From NCBI GenBank assembly GCA_037389465.1, contig JAZARR010000059.1:4363001-4427000 (forward strand): a DNA stretch of 64,000 nucleotides, in the 5' to 3' direction. A program made the translations under genes and the position numbers. Source of the DNA: Baylisascaris procyonis. Lineage: Eukaryota; Nematoda; Chromadorea; Rhabditida; Ascarididae. Positions 40,301 to 51,534 of this stretch are shown piece after piece (the first letter of the stretch is position 1; each line of letters begins with the position of its first letter). Under the pieces are notes generated by a model. That model ran no database searches, was not told the origin of the DNA, and saw nothing but the letters and a program-made list of their open reading frames with translations.

Positions 40301-42646
40301 CGATAAAAAAAAATAGTGCAACTCTTATGAATTAAAACAATTTTGTCGATTTCACTTCAAACTTTCATATACTATGCTATTGTAATTAGATGTAATGATA
40401 TATTAGTGTCAGCTCGACCCATTCACATTTGCCAACCAAAATATATGTTCATGAAAATAGTCGACTTAAGATAGTTTTCTTGAAGGCATATTGTGGTTTT
40501 CTTTCTTTCAAGATGAAAGTAACGTATCTTGCAGACATCTGTGAGAAACTTGAAGAGCCAGCAAAGCATACCGACTCATTAACGCTTCTAGTAAAGGCCC
40601 TAAATAATTTCAGTATTTCCATTCCTTTTTCAGAAACACGTGAGCAGGTTTACTCGCGCACAGCTCTGTAAAATTCGGGGCAACGTTTTGTTGTCTCCCA
40701 CAAAATTCCCCTTCAGAGTATAACTTTATGTTATTCCTTACTTGTATAATATTTTCGCTTATGCAGCAAAATTTGGGATGCCAAACTGAGGCTTACAAGA
40801 GATAAAAACTTGTATGCAGTAATATTCGAGTGCCCTTTGAAGCATTCCCTTTCATCTTTATTAACTGCGAAGCTTGAGTGTGAAAATTTTGACTGCTTAT
40901 AAACTTCATTTTCCTACCCGAAAGAAGCGTATAAAACTGACCAAAATTTATCTCTCTCAGCGAAACCTTGTAATTCTTCCTTCGAAATTTCCGCATAACT
41001 CTACCATCTCTTCCCTCCGCCTAGGCTGCCGTGAAGAATTGCTTGTGATTCGAAAATAATTGCAAACCAGTTGCTAAGCCAGCGTGTTAAATTCTAAACG
41101 CAACTTTATGCGGAGATTATTTTCTTAGGAAATTCCGAAGTGCATAACTTTTCAGAAATTGGACCTAGCAAGCTAGAAGATGGAGAGGGAGCAAGTGAGG
41201 AAGAGGAAGTTGACAAGACTGCATTTCATGATGACACGGATGCAGTTCAAACTGTGCATGACATTTCCTCTGCTAACAGCATTGACGAAGAAGAAATGGT
41301 TGCGCTGAGCACGCCTGATTATGCGGAAACTACGACAGGCAATCACTCACTATTCGCAAACGGTGAGAACGAGCGTTATTATTTCTCACTCTTAAGCGAC
41401 AAATTTATGACTAAGTTTGTTTATTGGAGAAATAGACTGAGAAATATTGCAATGAACATTGGAAATGAATGCAATATGAATTTTCGATGCTTCTTTGAAC
41501 AGCTGAAAAATTTGATAAACAAATGGTGAAGCTGACCGTGCGTATGTTTAAAAAAAGAAACAGATTAAGAAATGTCTGCGTACACATATGCGCAGACTTT
41601 TTTGGCCCAAATTTCTTTGCTGCGATTTTTTTTTCTTTTTTTTTTTTTTTTGATGTGTCGAGTCGGGGGACGTTTCGGCAAACATACGCAACTAAACAGA
41701 TCCCACCACGCAGTTTATTATGCGCTCCACGCAAGAACCGAACCAGGGCAAGATCAAGCTTGTTTGCATCGGGTATAAATGCGTATGTCTAATTGCTTGC
41801 GTTTGTCTGCTTGCTATTTCAACAATTTCAATTTGCTAAACATCTGAAGTGCAGCGATGAAATTTGCTGCACGTAATTTGCGCATTGGATGGCAACAGGC
41901 GTATCTATTTTCTTGCTGCATCATCATCCTTCTTATTGAATATGAATAGTGGACCTCGCCAAAAAATTTGCAAGGAAGACTGTTCTGCAACAGATGACTT
42001 TTGTAGCATGAATAGGTTCTTGGGTAAGGATTTGCATGACTACTAAGTTTCGTGGAAAAGCGCCGACCCTATACTTTCTATAGGTATTTCCTATATTTTC
42101 CGGCTTGTTTGCATTCTCACTGGTCATCAACCTCGTGTTATGAACTCCCGTCAGTTCATGTGCGTACATTATACGACATTCTGGTGGGCACATTACGCCA
42201 GGCAAACATATATATGTTGGATGTTTTTGAGTTATGAGCCATTATCATTCTCAGTCTTAGCGCTCATAACTCAAAAACATCCAACATACGTTTGCATTCC
42301 ATTTAGATTCATGTAGCACCATTTCTTACTCTCATGGCGCACCAAAACTGAGAGAGTTCCTCCAATTCCGTTTCCACAGCACATCTGCTGAACCAATAAA
42401 GGTTTTGAACATTGTTCATGCGCAATTTGAAGACAGTAGCACTCACTCTTTACTCACACATTAGTTCATTGCTTAGTGGTTGTCTGAGCACTGTTAAAAG
42501 TTGTAATTTCAGGCACGAAAACAGTCTTCCAGGAATTCATCGACAAAATCACAACAAAACGCATCGGTCTAACCATATATGTTAGTTGCATTCTCTCAGT
42601 ATGGCTTTTAATGTTTGTGATGAATTACGCTTCGGCTTTTGCCTGA
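34371..42646 (+). CDS. Very acidic protein with a C-terminal hydrophobic anchor, family unknown
   Basis: Ten exons agree in phase: 34371-34427 (ATG; donor GTAAGT), 34549-34572, 34789-34818, 35162-35239, 36478-36531, 37090-37144, 37393-37538, 38254-38902, 41156-41362 and 42513-42646 (TGA), about 477 aa. The last three joins are the firmest; donors of exons 3, 4 and 5 are uncertain. The N-terminus is acidic (FADPFEEANTP) and the 649-bp exon encodes a long Asp/Glu/Ser-rich segment with few hydrophobic residues, likely disordered. A basic Gln/Arg-rich patch (RKILQQDRERAHRRFEL) follows, then a second acidic stretch. The end is KRIGLTIYVSCILSVWLLMF plus nine residues, one membrane span near the C-terminus with no signal peptide. 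That layout suggests a tail-anchored protein facing the cytosol (inference). No enzyme motif seen. Very short in-phase exons suggest alternative splicing. Confidence 0.75.
39879..39941 (+). repeat. G-rich polypurine tract with quadruplex potential
   Basis: A run of about 13 G is followed by GAGGGGGAGAGGGGGAGAGG and further purine-rich sequence. It contains at least four G-runs close together, the pattern that can form a G-quadruplex. It lies in the 2.3-kb intron between exons 8 and 9 of the acidic-protein gene. Confidence 0.8.
42202..42295 (+). repeat. Near-perfect inverted repeat (hairpin) in an intron
   Basis: The left arm 42202-42239 and right arm 42262-42295 are reverse complements over about 34 bp, interrupted only by an extra TATA and one mismatch near the open end. 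The loop is 22 bases. The innermost 24 bp (GTTGGATGTTTTTGAGTTAT plus GAGC) pair perfectly. It sits about 220 bp before the last exon of the acidic-protein gene. It could be a relic of an inverted-repeat transposon or a small-RNA hairpin; perfect pairing favours the former or an siRNA source. Confidence 0.9.
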
Positions 42647-44933
42647 TAACGATGATATATAAGGATCAAATCAATCGACAGTCCATGAAGCTCACCCAAA
42701 AGAACTCCATTGAATTCCAAATGCATGAGGGCTTTGAAAGAGCTAGAATTTTGAATGAGTATTGAACTCAAACCGCTTGATGGGGCAAAACTCATCGGGT
42801 TCTATGCTTGACGCGTCGCAACTTTACAAACGAGATGTAGCTATTGCAGAAGACATGGCAAATCAGAATTCAGTGTGCTTCATTTAAATGAAAGTATTGC
42901 ACTGTCAAACACTTTAATTCAAAAATCTTTGCTCTGAAGTTAAACCTGCTGCGCTTCATTGAAAAAAGTTCCACACCAGTGATATAATGTTGTAGGATTT
43001 GACTCCGATATCTCGGCTTGAGACTGATTCTTCGACTGTTTGCGGAGCCGAATCCGAGAATTGACCCTGAGCTCCAAGAGGAGTAAAAGACGAGGAGTTA
43101 ATTCATCCATTTTCTGGCTTCAGAGGTGCTAGAATTCGGGTCTTTTTTGCAGGAGTCGGAATCAGACTCGGGTTACAAATTCCCATCGATTTGACTTATT
43201 CCCTCCTGTTCGTGGATCAGAAAAAAATTCAGACAAGAAGTACGTATGCTGGCTTTGTTTAGACGTCTGCTGATAACTTATGATGTCGTGCAACCCCAAG
43301 ACTTTCTGACCGCAGCCTTGAGCAGATGTTCAGCGATATTGCTGAGTGCCATCAACGAATTCCTAGCCTAACCTTCGAATACCTCTGTCAAGATCTGCCG
43401 CCGCGCTCAGTGTTGTTCTTGATCCTAGCGTACTAGTCGGTTTTGCTGGCTAAGAAATACTGTGCTTTCCTGTTGAAAGAATCTTACTCTCCAAAAGGTT
43501 GGCCATAGCCGAAGCGAATCCATCCCTCTCACCTCCTCTTTGGTGGGTGTGCCTACTTAAGTTTAATGCATCACTGATCAAACAGCAGCATTTCCTTGGC
43601 GATGGCATTCGCTTTGAAAGCACAAAAGTGTTATCACATATGTCTTCAAAATGCCTGATTGGAGCTAAGTGCTGTATTATGGAAAATTCAAAACAGGGAG
43701 TGCGCGCCACTGCATCACTCTCAATAGCTTTGACAGGCTTTATAACATTTGTCAGTCTTTCATGGATCGCACATCAAGCCATCGGGAGGGGACTCTCAGT
43801 TTAAAGGGAGTCCTCTCAGAGAGCGATTATCAGATAGAGAACTCAACGGAAGAACCGGGAAAAAAATCCGAGAAATGATCGTCGACGGGCTCTTTCAAGA
43901 CGAGCAGCTCCGCATCACATTAGGGATGCATCATACTTTCAATTCGTTTCACCAAAAATTATCACATAGCATAGCACGCAACGCGGCAGTGACGATTGGA
44001 AGTTCATTGGAATTCAAACATTTGTTTGTTTTTTATTGCCAACTTTTTTCCTTAGCTGGCTTTAATAGCGGAATGCAGGGCATTTGTCAATAAATCTGCC
44101 TGATGAAAGATATACAAGGTCATTATTTCATACTAATTTCTTGACAGCGACATAAACATCGTGGCTTTTCAGAGGCTATCTTATTTATCCTCAGTAATCG
44201 TTAGGGAATGCTTTGTTGCTGCTATTTTCAAAAAGATTTATCGTATCAAGCAGCTGCAAAAAACTCTTTAAGCGGTTGTCATTTCTGTCTCATGGAAATT
44301 ATACGATAAAAAATCAATGGTTATATTACGTTGTATTAAATACTCTAGTACTCGAAAGAATTGAATTGATTAGTTTAATCAAATCAATACTTGCACCAAT
44401 GATGCCACCTTTTTCAAAAGCTCCGAAAGAAAAAAATGCAACAAAAGTTGTACCACGGATTTTGCAAGCACATTGGACCTTAACACAATACGTGATTTCA
44501 TCCATAATCTCTAATAGATATGCGTGTTTCCGTGTGAATACTTCGTATGATGTAAGTTTCTTTTGAATCCACAAAGGTTTTTATTGCACAGATGAAATGG
44601 AAGCAAAAGAATAGGGCGCGTTTTATGGATGTAAACTGGTTGAGAATTTTTATTAACAAAACAGCACCACCTTGTAGAAAATTATTTACACTGGGTTGTT
44701 AAAATTGATTCAAAATGAAAAGCATTTGTCAATCTTTAAGAAAATGATGATAAATGCATCACGGCAGCATTCTGCGCAGCAAGAACAGATAGTGAGCGAG
44801 TTTCAAAATATCACACAGATTTATTCACGAACTCACTGTTGATAATACTGACGATTTCCGGAAATGATAAAATGTATATCAAAAGCTTGAAAGGAATAAA
44901 AGTTCAGTATGACGATCTCTAGTGCTAATAACG

Positions 44934-44983
<50 letters not shown>

Positions 44984-45203
44984 GATCATACCACTATCCT
45001 AGGCAGCTTTACAATGAAAACTTTCATGTGTTGTTGTTTCAAATGAGGCAGAGAACACTTATTATTGAATAAAGAAGGTGAGTAAATTCATGGGTAGAAT
45101 CGTTATTTGTGCCAATGAATTTGCACCGGTTTCAAAACGAAACGATGCGAAAACCTTTCATGTCGCAGTAGTATCGACGTGCTATGGAATCAGTCGATTT
45201 CAG
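42647..45203. other. Downstream region with (AT)22 tract and GACTCCGA-rich segment
   Basis: No supported exon. It contains a GACTCCGA-rich degenerate segment (about 43013-43180), an AATAAA near 44091, a strong donor-like GTAAGT near 44556 without a convincing exon before it, and an (AT)n run at 44937-44980. Confidence 0.45.
44937..44980 (+). repeat. (AT)22 microsatellite
   Basis: An uninterrupted AT dinucleotide run of 44 bp between the two hydrophobic terminal exons. Confidence 0.95.
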
Positions 45204-45413
45204 GTCCTTGGCTTGGCGATACTAATATGTCTGCTGATACTATGTGTGTTCTGCTGCGTGCGAAAGAGGGAAAGGCTATGCGCATGCTGCAATGGAAATA
45301 GCGATCGCCATGGGAAGGACTTACACAGGAACGGAATCAACAATTCTTACATGTATACACCGGCAAATACACAAAATATGAATATCCACCCCGAGCGAGA
45401 GAGACTAAATTAG
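45204..45413 (+). CDS. Probable terminal exon: membrane span plus basic, Cys-rich tail
   Basis: After the acceptor GATTTCAG the frame reads VLGLAILICLLILCVFCCVR, a clear membrane span followed by a basic Cys-rich juxtamembrane segment (KRERLCACC) and a polar tail to the stop at 45411-45413. In the other frames the sequence is not protein-like. The frame is also open upstream to an ATG at 45090, so a single-exon 108-aa protein is possible. A GTGAGT donor at 45078 followed by TTTCAG at 45203 instead suggests a short intron there. Exon phase 0 at its start matches the ends of exons 1-7 of the acidic-protein gene upstream, so it could be an alternative last exon of that gene (inference). Family not recognised. 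Confidence 0.45.
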   Translation, partial: VLGLAILICLLILCVFCCVRKRERLCACCNGNSDRHGKDLHRNGINNSYMYTPANTQNMNIHPERERLN

Positions 45414-48400
45414 TATTCATCTATAATGCTGACCCATCGCTGCGGTTGATTCGTATCCGCCTTATGTCCATTGCCGACTCCAAACCCTGACTTATTTTGT
45501 ATGCAGCATGTTTCTATCTGTTTTGCATTTGTCCACTTTTCTTGACCTTAAAAATGTGCTGTACAAAGATCGCCTGAATCGAGCATGCATTTAAGTCTGC
45601 TCAGATACTGACTGCATACGCTATAACAGTGCGGGAAAATATACAGGCACATTGACTTAGATTTCAGAGCGCAATAGCCGTGTAAACTGATTCGCTGAGA
45701 AAATGGAAAGGCAGGTATAATTTCTAATGCTAAGGGAAAATATCTTGTTCCTTTCAGGCAATCCGACTTACGCAGTCTCACCTCTCCGAACCAATACTGA
45801 CGTCCTAGCAATAACACTTTCAAATTTGATCAAGGCATCCATGCGTACAACTGTTCCCTATGGAGTTCCCCATTTTCAGTTTGCGATTGTTCAAGAAAAA
45901 AAAATACTTTACACAGACTCGGCGCCTACATGCCTATTGTAACGAACACGCTTTTCCCACCGTTATCCTAAGTTCTGAATCAGAACAATTGTGCGCGCGA
46001 TATATTCTTACTACCAGCCACGTATGAATGAGGGAAACTTGATGCATATAACTGATGTTCTCTCTCTGTCGGACACACCAGTTGTACAACAAATGACGTG
46101 CGCCTTGAGACGTCTGCAAGCTAACCGAGAAATATGCGTACCCTGATGTATTTTCAATGTAGCTCAAGCAAATCAATCTCGCAATTGAACTGTGCGTTTC
46201 GGGTTATATGTGTAATTACATTCGCAATCATAAAGTGATGCTGTGTTGTGTTCGAAGCAACTCGCTTAATATCGTTCCTCTTTTTCACTCATGGAGGAAA
46301 TGATCGTCTCTTTTGCTATCAGAAGACATCAAAACAAATCTCTCATTAGAAAAGCTCAGGACGTACGATTATTTTAAAGCTTTAAAAAATTGAAATACTG
46401 CTCTTCTGTGCTATTTAATGATGTTTGGGCAATATGTAGTCGCAAATTGATTGTTGAAAACATTTGATACATGTGCACGTGGCCATTTGCCTCTCATATG
46501 CCATCGAGCTACCATCATTTTAAGACCTCCTCTGGAAGTTTCTACTATGAGCCGCGTCACTGAGCAAAGTCTTCTCCAGAAGTGATATGATAACGCTACG
46601 AGGGAATTAAGATTTGACGTCCTGAATTTGTGGGGAGTGAAAGTGACGAATTAGATCATACCAGCCGTTTCCATCAGTGGCGCTCTTGCAATTTGTATAA
46701 TCGTTACATCTCTCTTATCTGATTAATGGGGCGCATGAAAAAGTATGCATCCCGAGCAGTTGGTCAGGGCAACCACTAAGATAAACGGCTATAGCAGCAT
46801 GTGGATGGCGATCAGCATGATGAGCATCCGACTGATGTAAAACGATAAACAGGGATAGATGCCTTGATGGTGATCCAAGCATTGCCAGACACGAATTCGG
46901 ATGCTTTCCGCAGACCCATGACAAATGTTGTCCTGACATGAGGATAGATCAAATTTGCTGAAGCATAAAAAAATGAAAGCAATTTGTAAAGATGCCGGTT
47001 CATTTTCCTATCTCATATTGTGGAAGCCGTTCCCAAACGCTCATAGCAGCAATGCAGTTAGATTTAAAATTTTAGGGAGTATCTCACATGGAAGATTCAG
47101 TAGCGACTGGTCAATTTGAAATGGACGATTTCCTTCAGGTTGCGAGGGTGAAGGAACGTAACGCCTTTCCTTCCCACGCTGTCAATTTTGTTGACAGTTG
47201 TGCAATAGGTGGCTCTGCGTGGCTAGGGAGTACAAGGAATCAACCGGAATTCTTCAACAATAAGGCGCACATGCAGAAAAAATTCTGTACGCTGCGACTT
47301 CTTGAATTCGCTGAAGCCCCTGGTCGATACCTTTGCTCCAAGATTGAAGCAAATGGAAAAGAAATATTTCCGCTTTGCATAGAACACAGTAGTTTGCTGC
47401 TAGTGACAAAAACGTGCCGTAGACCAAAACGACATATGAGCAGCAACGTCTTAGGTAAAGCAAACTTCAAATTTTCTTGCAAACACCACTCGAGTGGTTG
47501 TGTTGTGCCTATAACTAGTCCTGTTTTCTCACGATAATCCAAGCGCTAAACTTCCAACACTTTGGCTCATCACTGAACGAACTGCTTCGCTGACATCTGG
47601 CGTCATCACATTCCAGACAGTCATCGAAACAGCTGTAACACAAACATCCATCGTAACCGACTTCTCTTTCCTGCTTACTGCTCATTGCATAGAGGTGCAT
47701 ATTTCACTTAATTCCTTTTTAAACAAATTCGGGAGAAAAAGGACTGCGGATAAGTCCTGGCATGGTAAACAACAGGAAGACAATTATTTCCACAAGTCAC
47801 AAAATAATGAACACCTTACCGGTATGAAACAACGGTCTCTGCCTGTCAATAATACACACAGGTCTATAAAAGACGACTTCTCCAACATCAAACATCCCAG
47901 CAGCGTCCCGTAAAGGAATCGCTCAAATTTAAAGGCGGATCGATTTTTTATCAGCTTTGTATAGATGTGAGAAAGAGGTCAAGTATCATCTGCCCAGAAA
48001 GTTTCGCCGTTCACCTCCGATAAAGTCATATCTGCTCCGAATCGACCCAACTCTCGGGGGGCACAAACACTTTAGAGGCCGAAATCTGCAATGAACTCGA
48101 ATTGCTTATAGCAACTGATTGCTGAGCACCTGATAATGCACAAACTTTGCTGCTTCTTCGCTACATTTTGGCTAATATACTAAGCAATAACGATTTGAAG
48201 AATAGCATTTTTCCCCATCGGAGGGGCACACTTTCTGTTGCGCTTGTCGATGTGCAAGAGCTGAGAATTGATGAACGATTTATCCAACAACTTCGCCTCC
48301 CAAAGCCGAAAACAACAATGTAGTGAATGACATAAGCCGATCCTTGCTTATATGCTAAGGCTAAACGGATTGGAGAGTGCATAAGATTCGCAGGTGAATA

Positions 48401-48879
48401 TTGCTAATGGATCATGCTTGTCCTATTGCAGGTTTGCGAAATAGTTCAAATTGCAACATGACTTTAGTGGATAAGTCGAGAGGCGTCGGTTTTGCCCGGA
48501 AAGTGGGCTCCTTTCCACTATTATAATCGGTTGTGTTGAGTCGGTTGGCGTCTTTGAGTACTTGGCTGTTCATGGAGTATGACAAGTGGAAACAATAGGG
48601 ATTTGATTGGATTTGGAGCCCAATCCGTAGGTTTTAATTGATTCATGTGCTAATTCCTAGCTTCTTTTTTGGCTTGAACTTCATAGAGAAGTTTGACGCG
48701 ACGAGCTCTGCTAGCGTTTTATTTGGCTAATTGTGTGTTCTGCGAGTGTGCAACGGCTGATTGATTTCGGGCTATCGATAAGCCGTACAATGTTGACGGT
48801 TAAAGTGTTACTCCTCTTAAGTCTGCTCTACTGTGATATGATCGAGACGATAGCTCGACTTTTTGTTTCACAGAGTCTG
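45414..48879. other. Spacer without firmly supported genes
   Basis: A frame at about 45760-45942 after a TTTCAG starts NPTYAVSPLRTNT and could be an exon, but no in-phase partner was found. A 149-codon frame at 47088-47537 has no recognisable family and is of a length expected by chance in this much sequence. Confidence 0.4.
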
Positions 48880-49490
48880 AGGTGCAGACCGCACTCCAAC
48901 AGTAGTTCTGCTGGTGTCTGTGGATTAAGCACATTGTTCAGAATAGTGCACTATATTATGATGACCGTATCGACTGCATTTGCGATGGTCGAGCGAGTTG
49001 CAGATTTATTTAAGAGTTTTGCGAACTGTCGCTTCAATGTGAAAACCACTGCTTCTGTTCGGCCCTTCGATTGAGGATGGCATTGCGGCAAACGTATTAA
49101 TCAAGTTCATTGTTTTAGTAGTGGTACCTGAATTCGTATGACATGAACTGCGTACCATTATCGTTGATCGCGGTATCCGGCTCTCCAATTGTGCTAAGAG
49201 ACGACAAAGAAACATCATAGCTGCAGCCAATGTTGCTATTTCGGTCATAATTTTTGCTGCTTTAAATAAGGGACTAGACCCTTTGGCCGTGGACATGCGT
49301 AATTATTAAAGGCCCGTGTTCGTTACGCTTTCTTGCGGTTGGTGATGAGATTCAGCTTCAAAGGATTCTCTGCATGGTGATACAGGATTCACAGCTGCGA
49401 ATTCTTTTTCGGTGCGCTTATTAGTGCCATGGCAATATACTTCGGGCAAGCGCTTCAACATGGCCGATTTATCGTCACCTCGATGCAAGT
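48880..49490 (-). mobile_element. Ty3/Gypsy-type integrase fossil
   Basis: Read on the minus strand, integrase landmarks appear in the correct order but in different frames. They are an HHCC-finger-like remnant (KRLPEVYCHG...VSPC, about 49470-49370), the core motif GEPDTAINDNGTQFMSYEFR around 49145-49185, HPQSKGRTEAVVFTLKRQF from 49079, and a C-terminal TPAELLLECGL near 48925-48890. These match the DNGTQFxSxEF, PYHPQSNGxAERFVxTxK and TPAELLxGRxLR blocks of Gypsy polyproteins. Frameshifts and stops separate the blocks, so the copy is dead. No LTRs or gag were recognised. Confidence 0.8.
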
Positions 49491-50534
49491 GAGCAAGATT
49501 GATGATTATATTGATTCTTGCACGATGATGCGAACGGGATCAGTTGGAGGTCTCACTGCCAACAGCCTCGATCAGCAGCCACTCTCCATCACAGATGAGT
49601 TGTCTCGTATTTTATGTGGTGATGAGCATGCTTCCGAAAATGCAATATTTCTTTTCATAGATCGTTATAACTTCTTACAGCTCAGGCGTCCTTAGAACAT
49701 CTATGAACACATTTGTAATCGAGAATCTCTATCTTTTCTCAGTCGAGTTTCGCTGAAGGCAGATTGTTGAGGAAGTCTGAAAGAGCGATCTGGTAAACTT
49801 CCCTTGCCTCCTTCATTAGCAGCCACCAATGAAAAATCCCATACTCTCTCATTTCAGCCAGCAAACACTTCTGCACTAATGTGCACGAAATTTCAACCCG
49901 GTCAGTGCTTAGATCGTGCACAGAAGCGAGAGAATTTTTCCGCATGCGAAAATAAACGCTCACTGCCGAATACACCACTCAGCTGCCGGGCTTCATTGCG
50001 GATGAGTAGCATTGTTCTTCGTGTGGTTTTGTACTCGGGTCGGAAGTGCAATCATTTTTTCCTATAACATCGTATTTTCTTAGGAATCCTTATGAAGTTT
50101 ACGATTCCACTGGTAAGTGAGAACCAAAATCTTCTGCGAACTGCAGAATTTTGTTTGAAATGGGTTTTTAAGAATGCTTCAATGAACATTCTAGTGAAGT
50201 GGCCATTGCCAGAAAAATTTTCTGCATATCCCGAAGTTTTTTCCAGCAGGATTGAAATTCTACGCATTGTATCTACTGACCTGAGTTATCCCTGTGACAT
50301 TTCAACGTGGATTTTCAAATCACCTTTCAGCGTAGATTGCGAAGTCTGGATAAGTTTTCCTCTTGCAGTTCTTGTTTTTCCCTGATTTTCGCGAAAGTTT
50401 ATGGAAAAATGACGTCGAAAAACGTAAGCGAAAATCGTAGCTTGTCATGAAGTGGTCTGTTATTCGCTTGCTTGCCCATTTCCACTGGAAACACTACGAA
50501 TTTCCGGCGATCCTAACGACATCTCGGGGTCTGA

Positions 50535-50804
50535 TCAAAATACTGGATCCGCACCAGACTTTCCTAGATCCAGCATTCGAAATGAAGCAACTTTCAAAAA
50601 TTTACGATTAAGTTTCCATGCAGGCAATCGTTTTGTTAGATTCTTCGTGGAAACATCCAGTAGACTACTAATTTTGACCAACTCCACGAAACCAGGATAA
50701 AAGTTATGAATTTTTCTTACGCAGTAAGAAATAAATTTCTCGATGCCATCCATCAAAATTCTCAGTGAATCAGTAATGCCGAAAAAAGCCATCTTGATAT
50801 ACAT
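50535..50804 (-). mobile_element. Possible RT/RNase H connection remnant of the same Gypsy element
   Basis: An 89-codon minus-strand frame includes HNFYPGFVELVKISSLLDVS and LPAWKLNRKF, which loosely resemble the NYYxRFIPNLxxIxxPLxxL...W segment after the Gypsy reverse transcriptase. It lies upstream of the integrase remnant in the expected order and strand. The likeness is weak, and the sequence between has no recognisable RNase H. Confidence 0.3.
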
Positions 50805-51294
50805 GATCGTTCGTCAAAGCTTATCTTAAATAGCTGTATTTATTCTTATGCGATGATTAAAGCACTGTTTTAATTTCTTCATTGCAGAAATTGAGTAATA
50901 CACCTGAGTGGCTAGCAGGATACGTGTTTTCACATATGCGTTCATCTGTCCAAGCAATAGATTCACTTGCCAATTTCACAGACTAGCAACAAAGAATTTT
51001 GTGTCCCTTCTTATTACACCCCATCCGATTCCCGAAGAGATTTTCAGCAAAATCTGTTATGCTGCATTCTTCAGCAGAATTTTCTGTCCTACATCCTGGT
51101 TGGTATAAAACTTGTGCAAACTTTTAAACGCCTTTAAGTGCTCATAACTCCCTCGAGATGTGGTGATTAAACATACTTCACTGTTTGCATATTAGACCTC
51201 ATATCCGTTCGTTGAAGTCGTCCTGTCCGTGTAAACTTGTTAAAGGATAAACTAGCAGCAGAGGTAAGCTTCAAACAGACAAGCCGGCATGCAC

Positions 51295-51328
51295 GAATAC
51301 GCGAGCACATACATTTGCTCGCGTATTC
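51295..51328 (+). repeat. 13-bp perfect stem with 8-base loop
   Basis: GAATACGCGAGCA and TGCTCGCGTATTC flank the loop CATACATT. The stem is GC-richer than its surroundings. No gene ends nearby on the plus strand, so a terminator-like or small-RNA role is not indicated. Confidence 0.85.
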
Positions 51329-51523
51329 ATCCACGATGCGCCTTTGTAAAATTTATAAAAGCAGCACAAAAAAATCTGACTATAACTATAAGCAGGCTGA
51401 GTTGCTCACAAATCGAGCTCACGTTATAACCCATCCAGCCTCCTACCATCCCCTTTCATGTATTGTTCCATTGTTCTGCTCGAATATTTGCGTGAAAGAT
51501 TGTCTGCTTAAATGAAATTAAAC

Positions 51524-51534
51524 CCCCCCCCCCC
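51524..51534 (+). repeat. Poly-C run
   Basis: About 12 consecutive C residues, comparable to the C-runs near 831 and 55135. Confidence 0.9.

Noticed and set aside
44326..44574. Possible minus-strand exon with a hydrophobic Gly-rich stretch
   Set aside because: Bounded by plausible splice sites, but no in-phase partner on the minus strand and no recognised family.
47088..47537. 149-codon ATG-initiated frame on the plus strand
   Set aside because: No family resemblance, an equally open frame on the other strand, and about one or two frames of this length are expected by chance in 64 kb of this composition.
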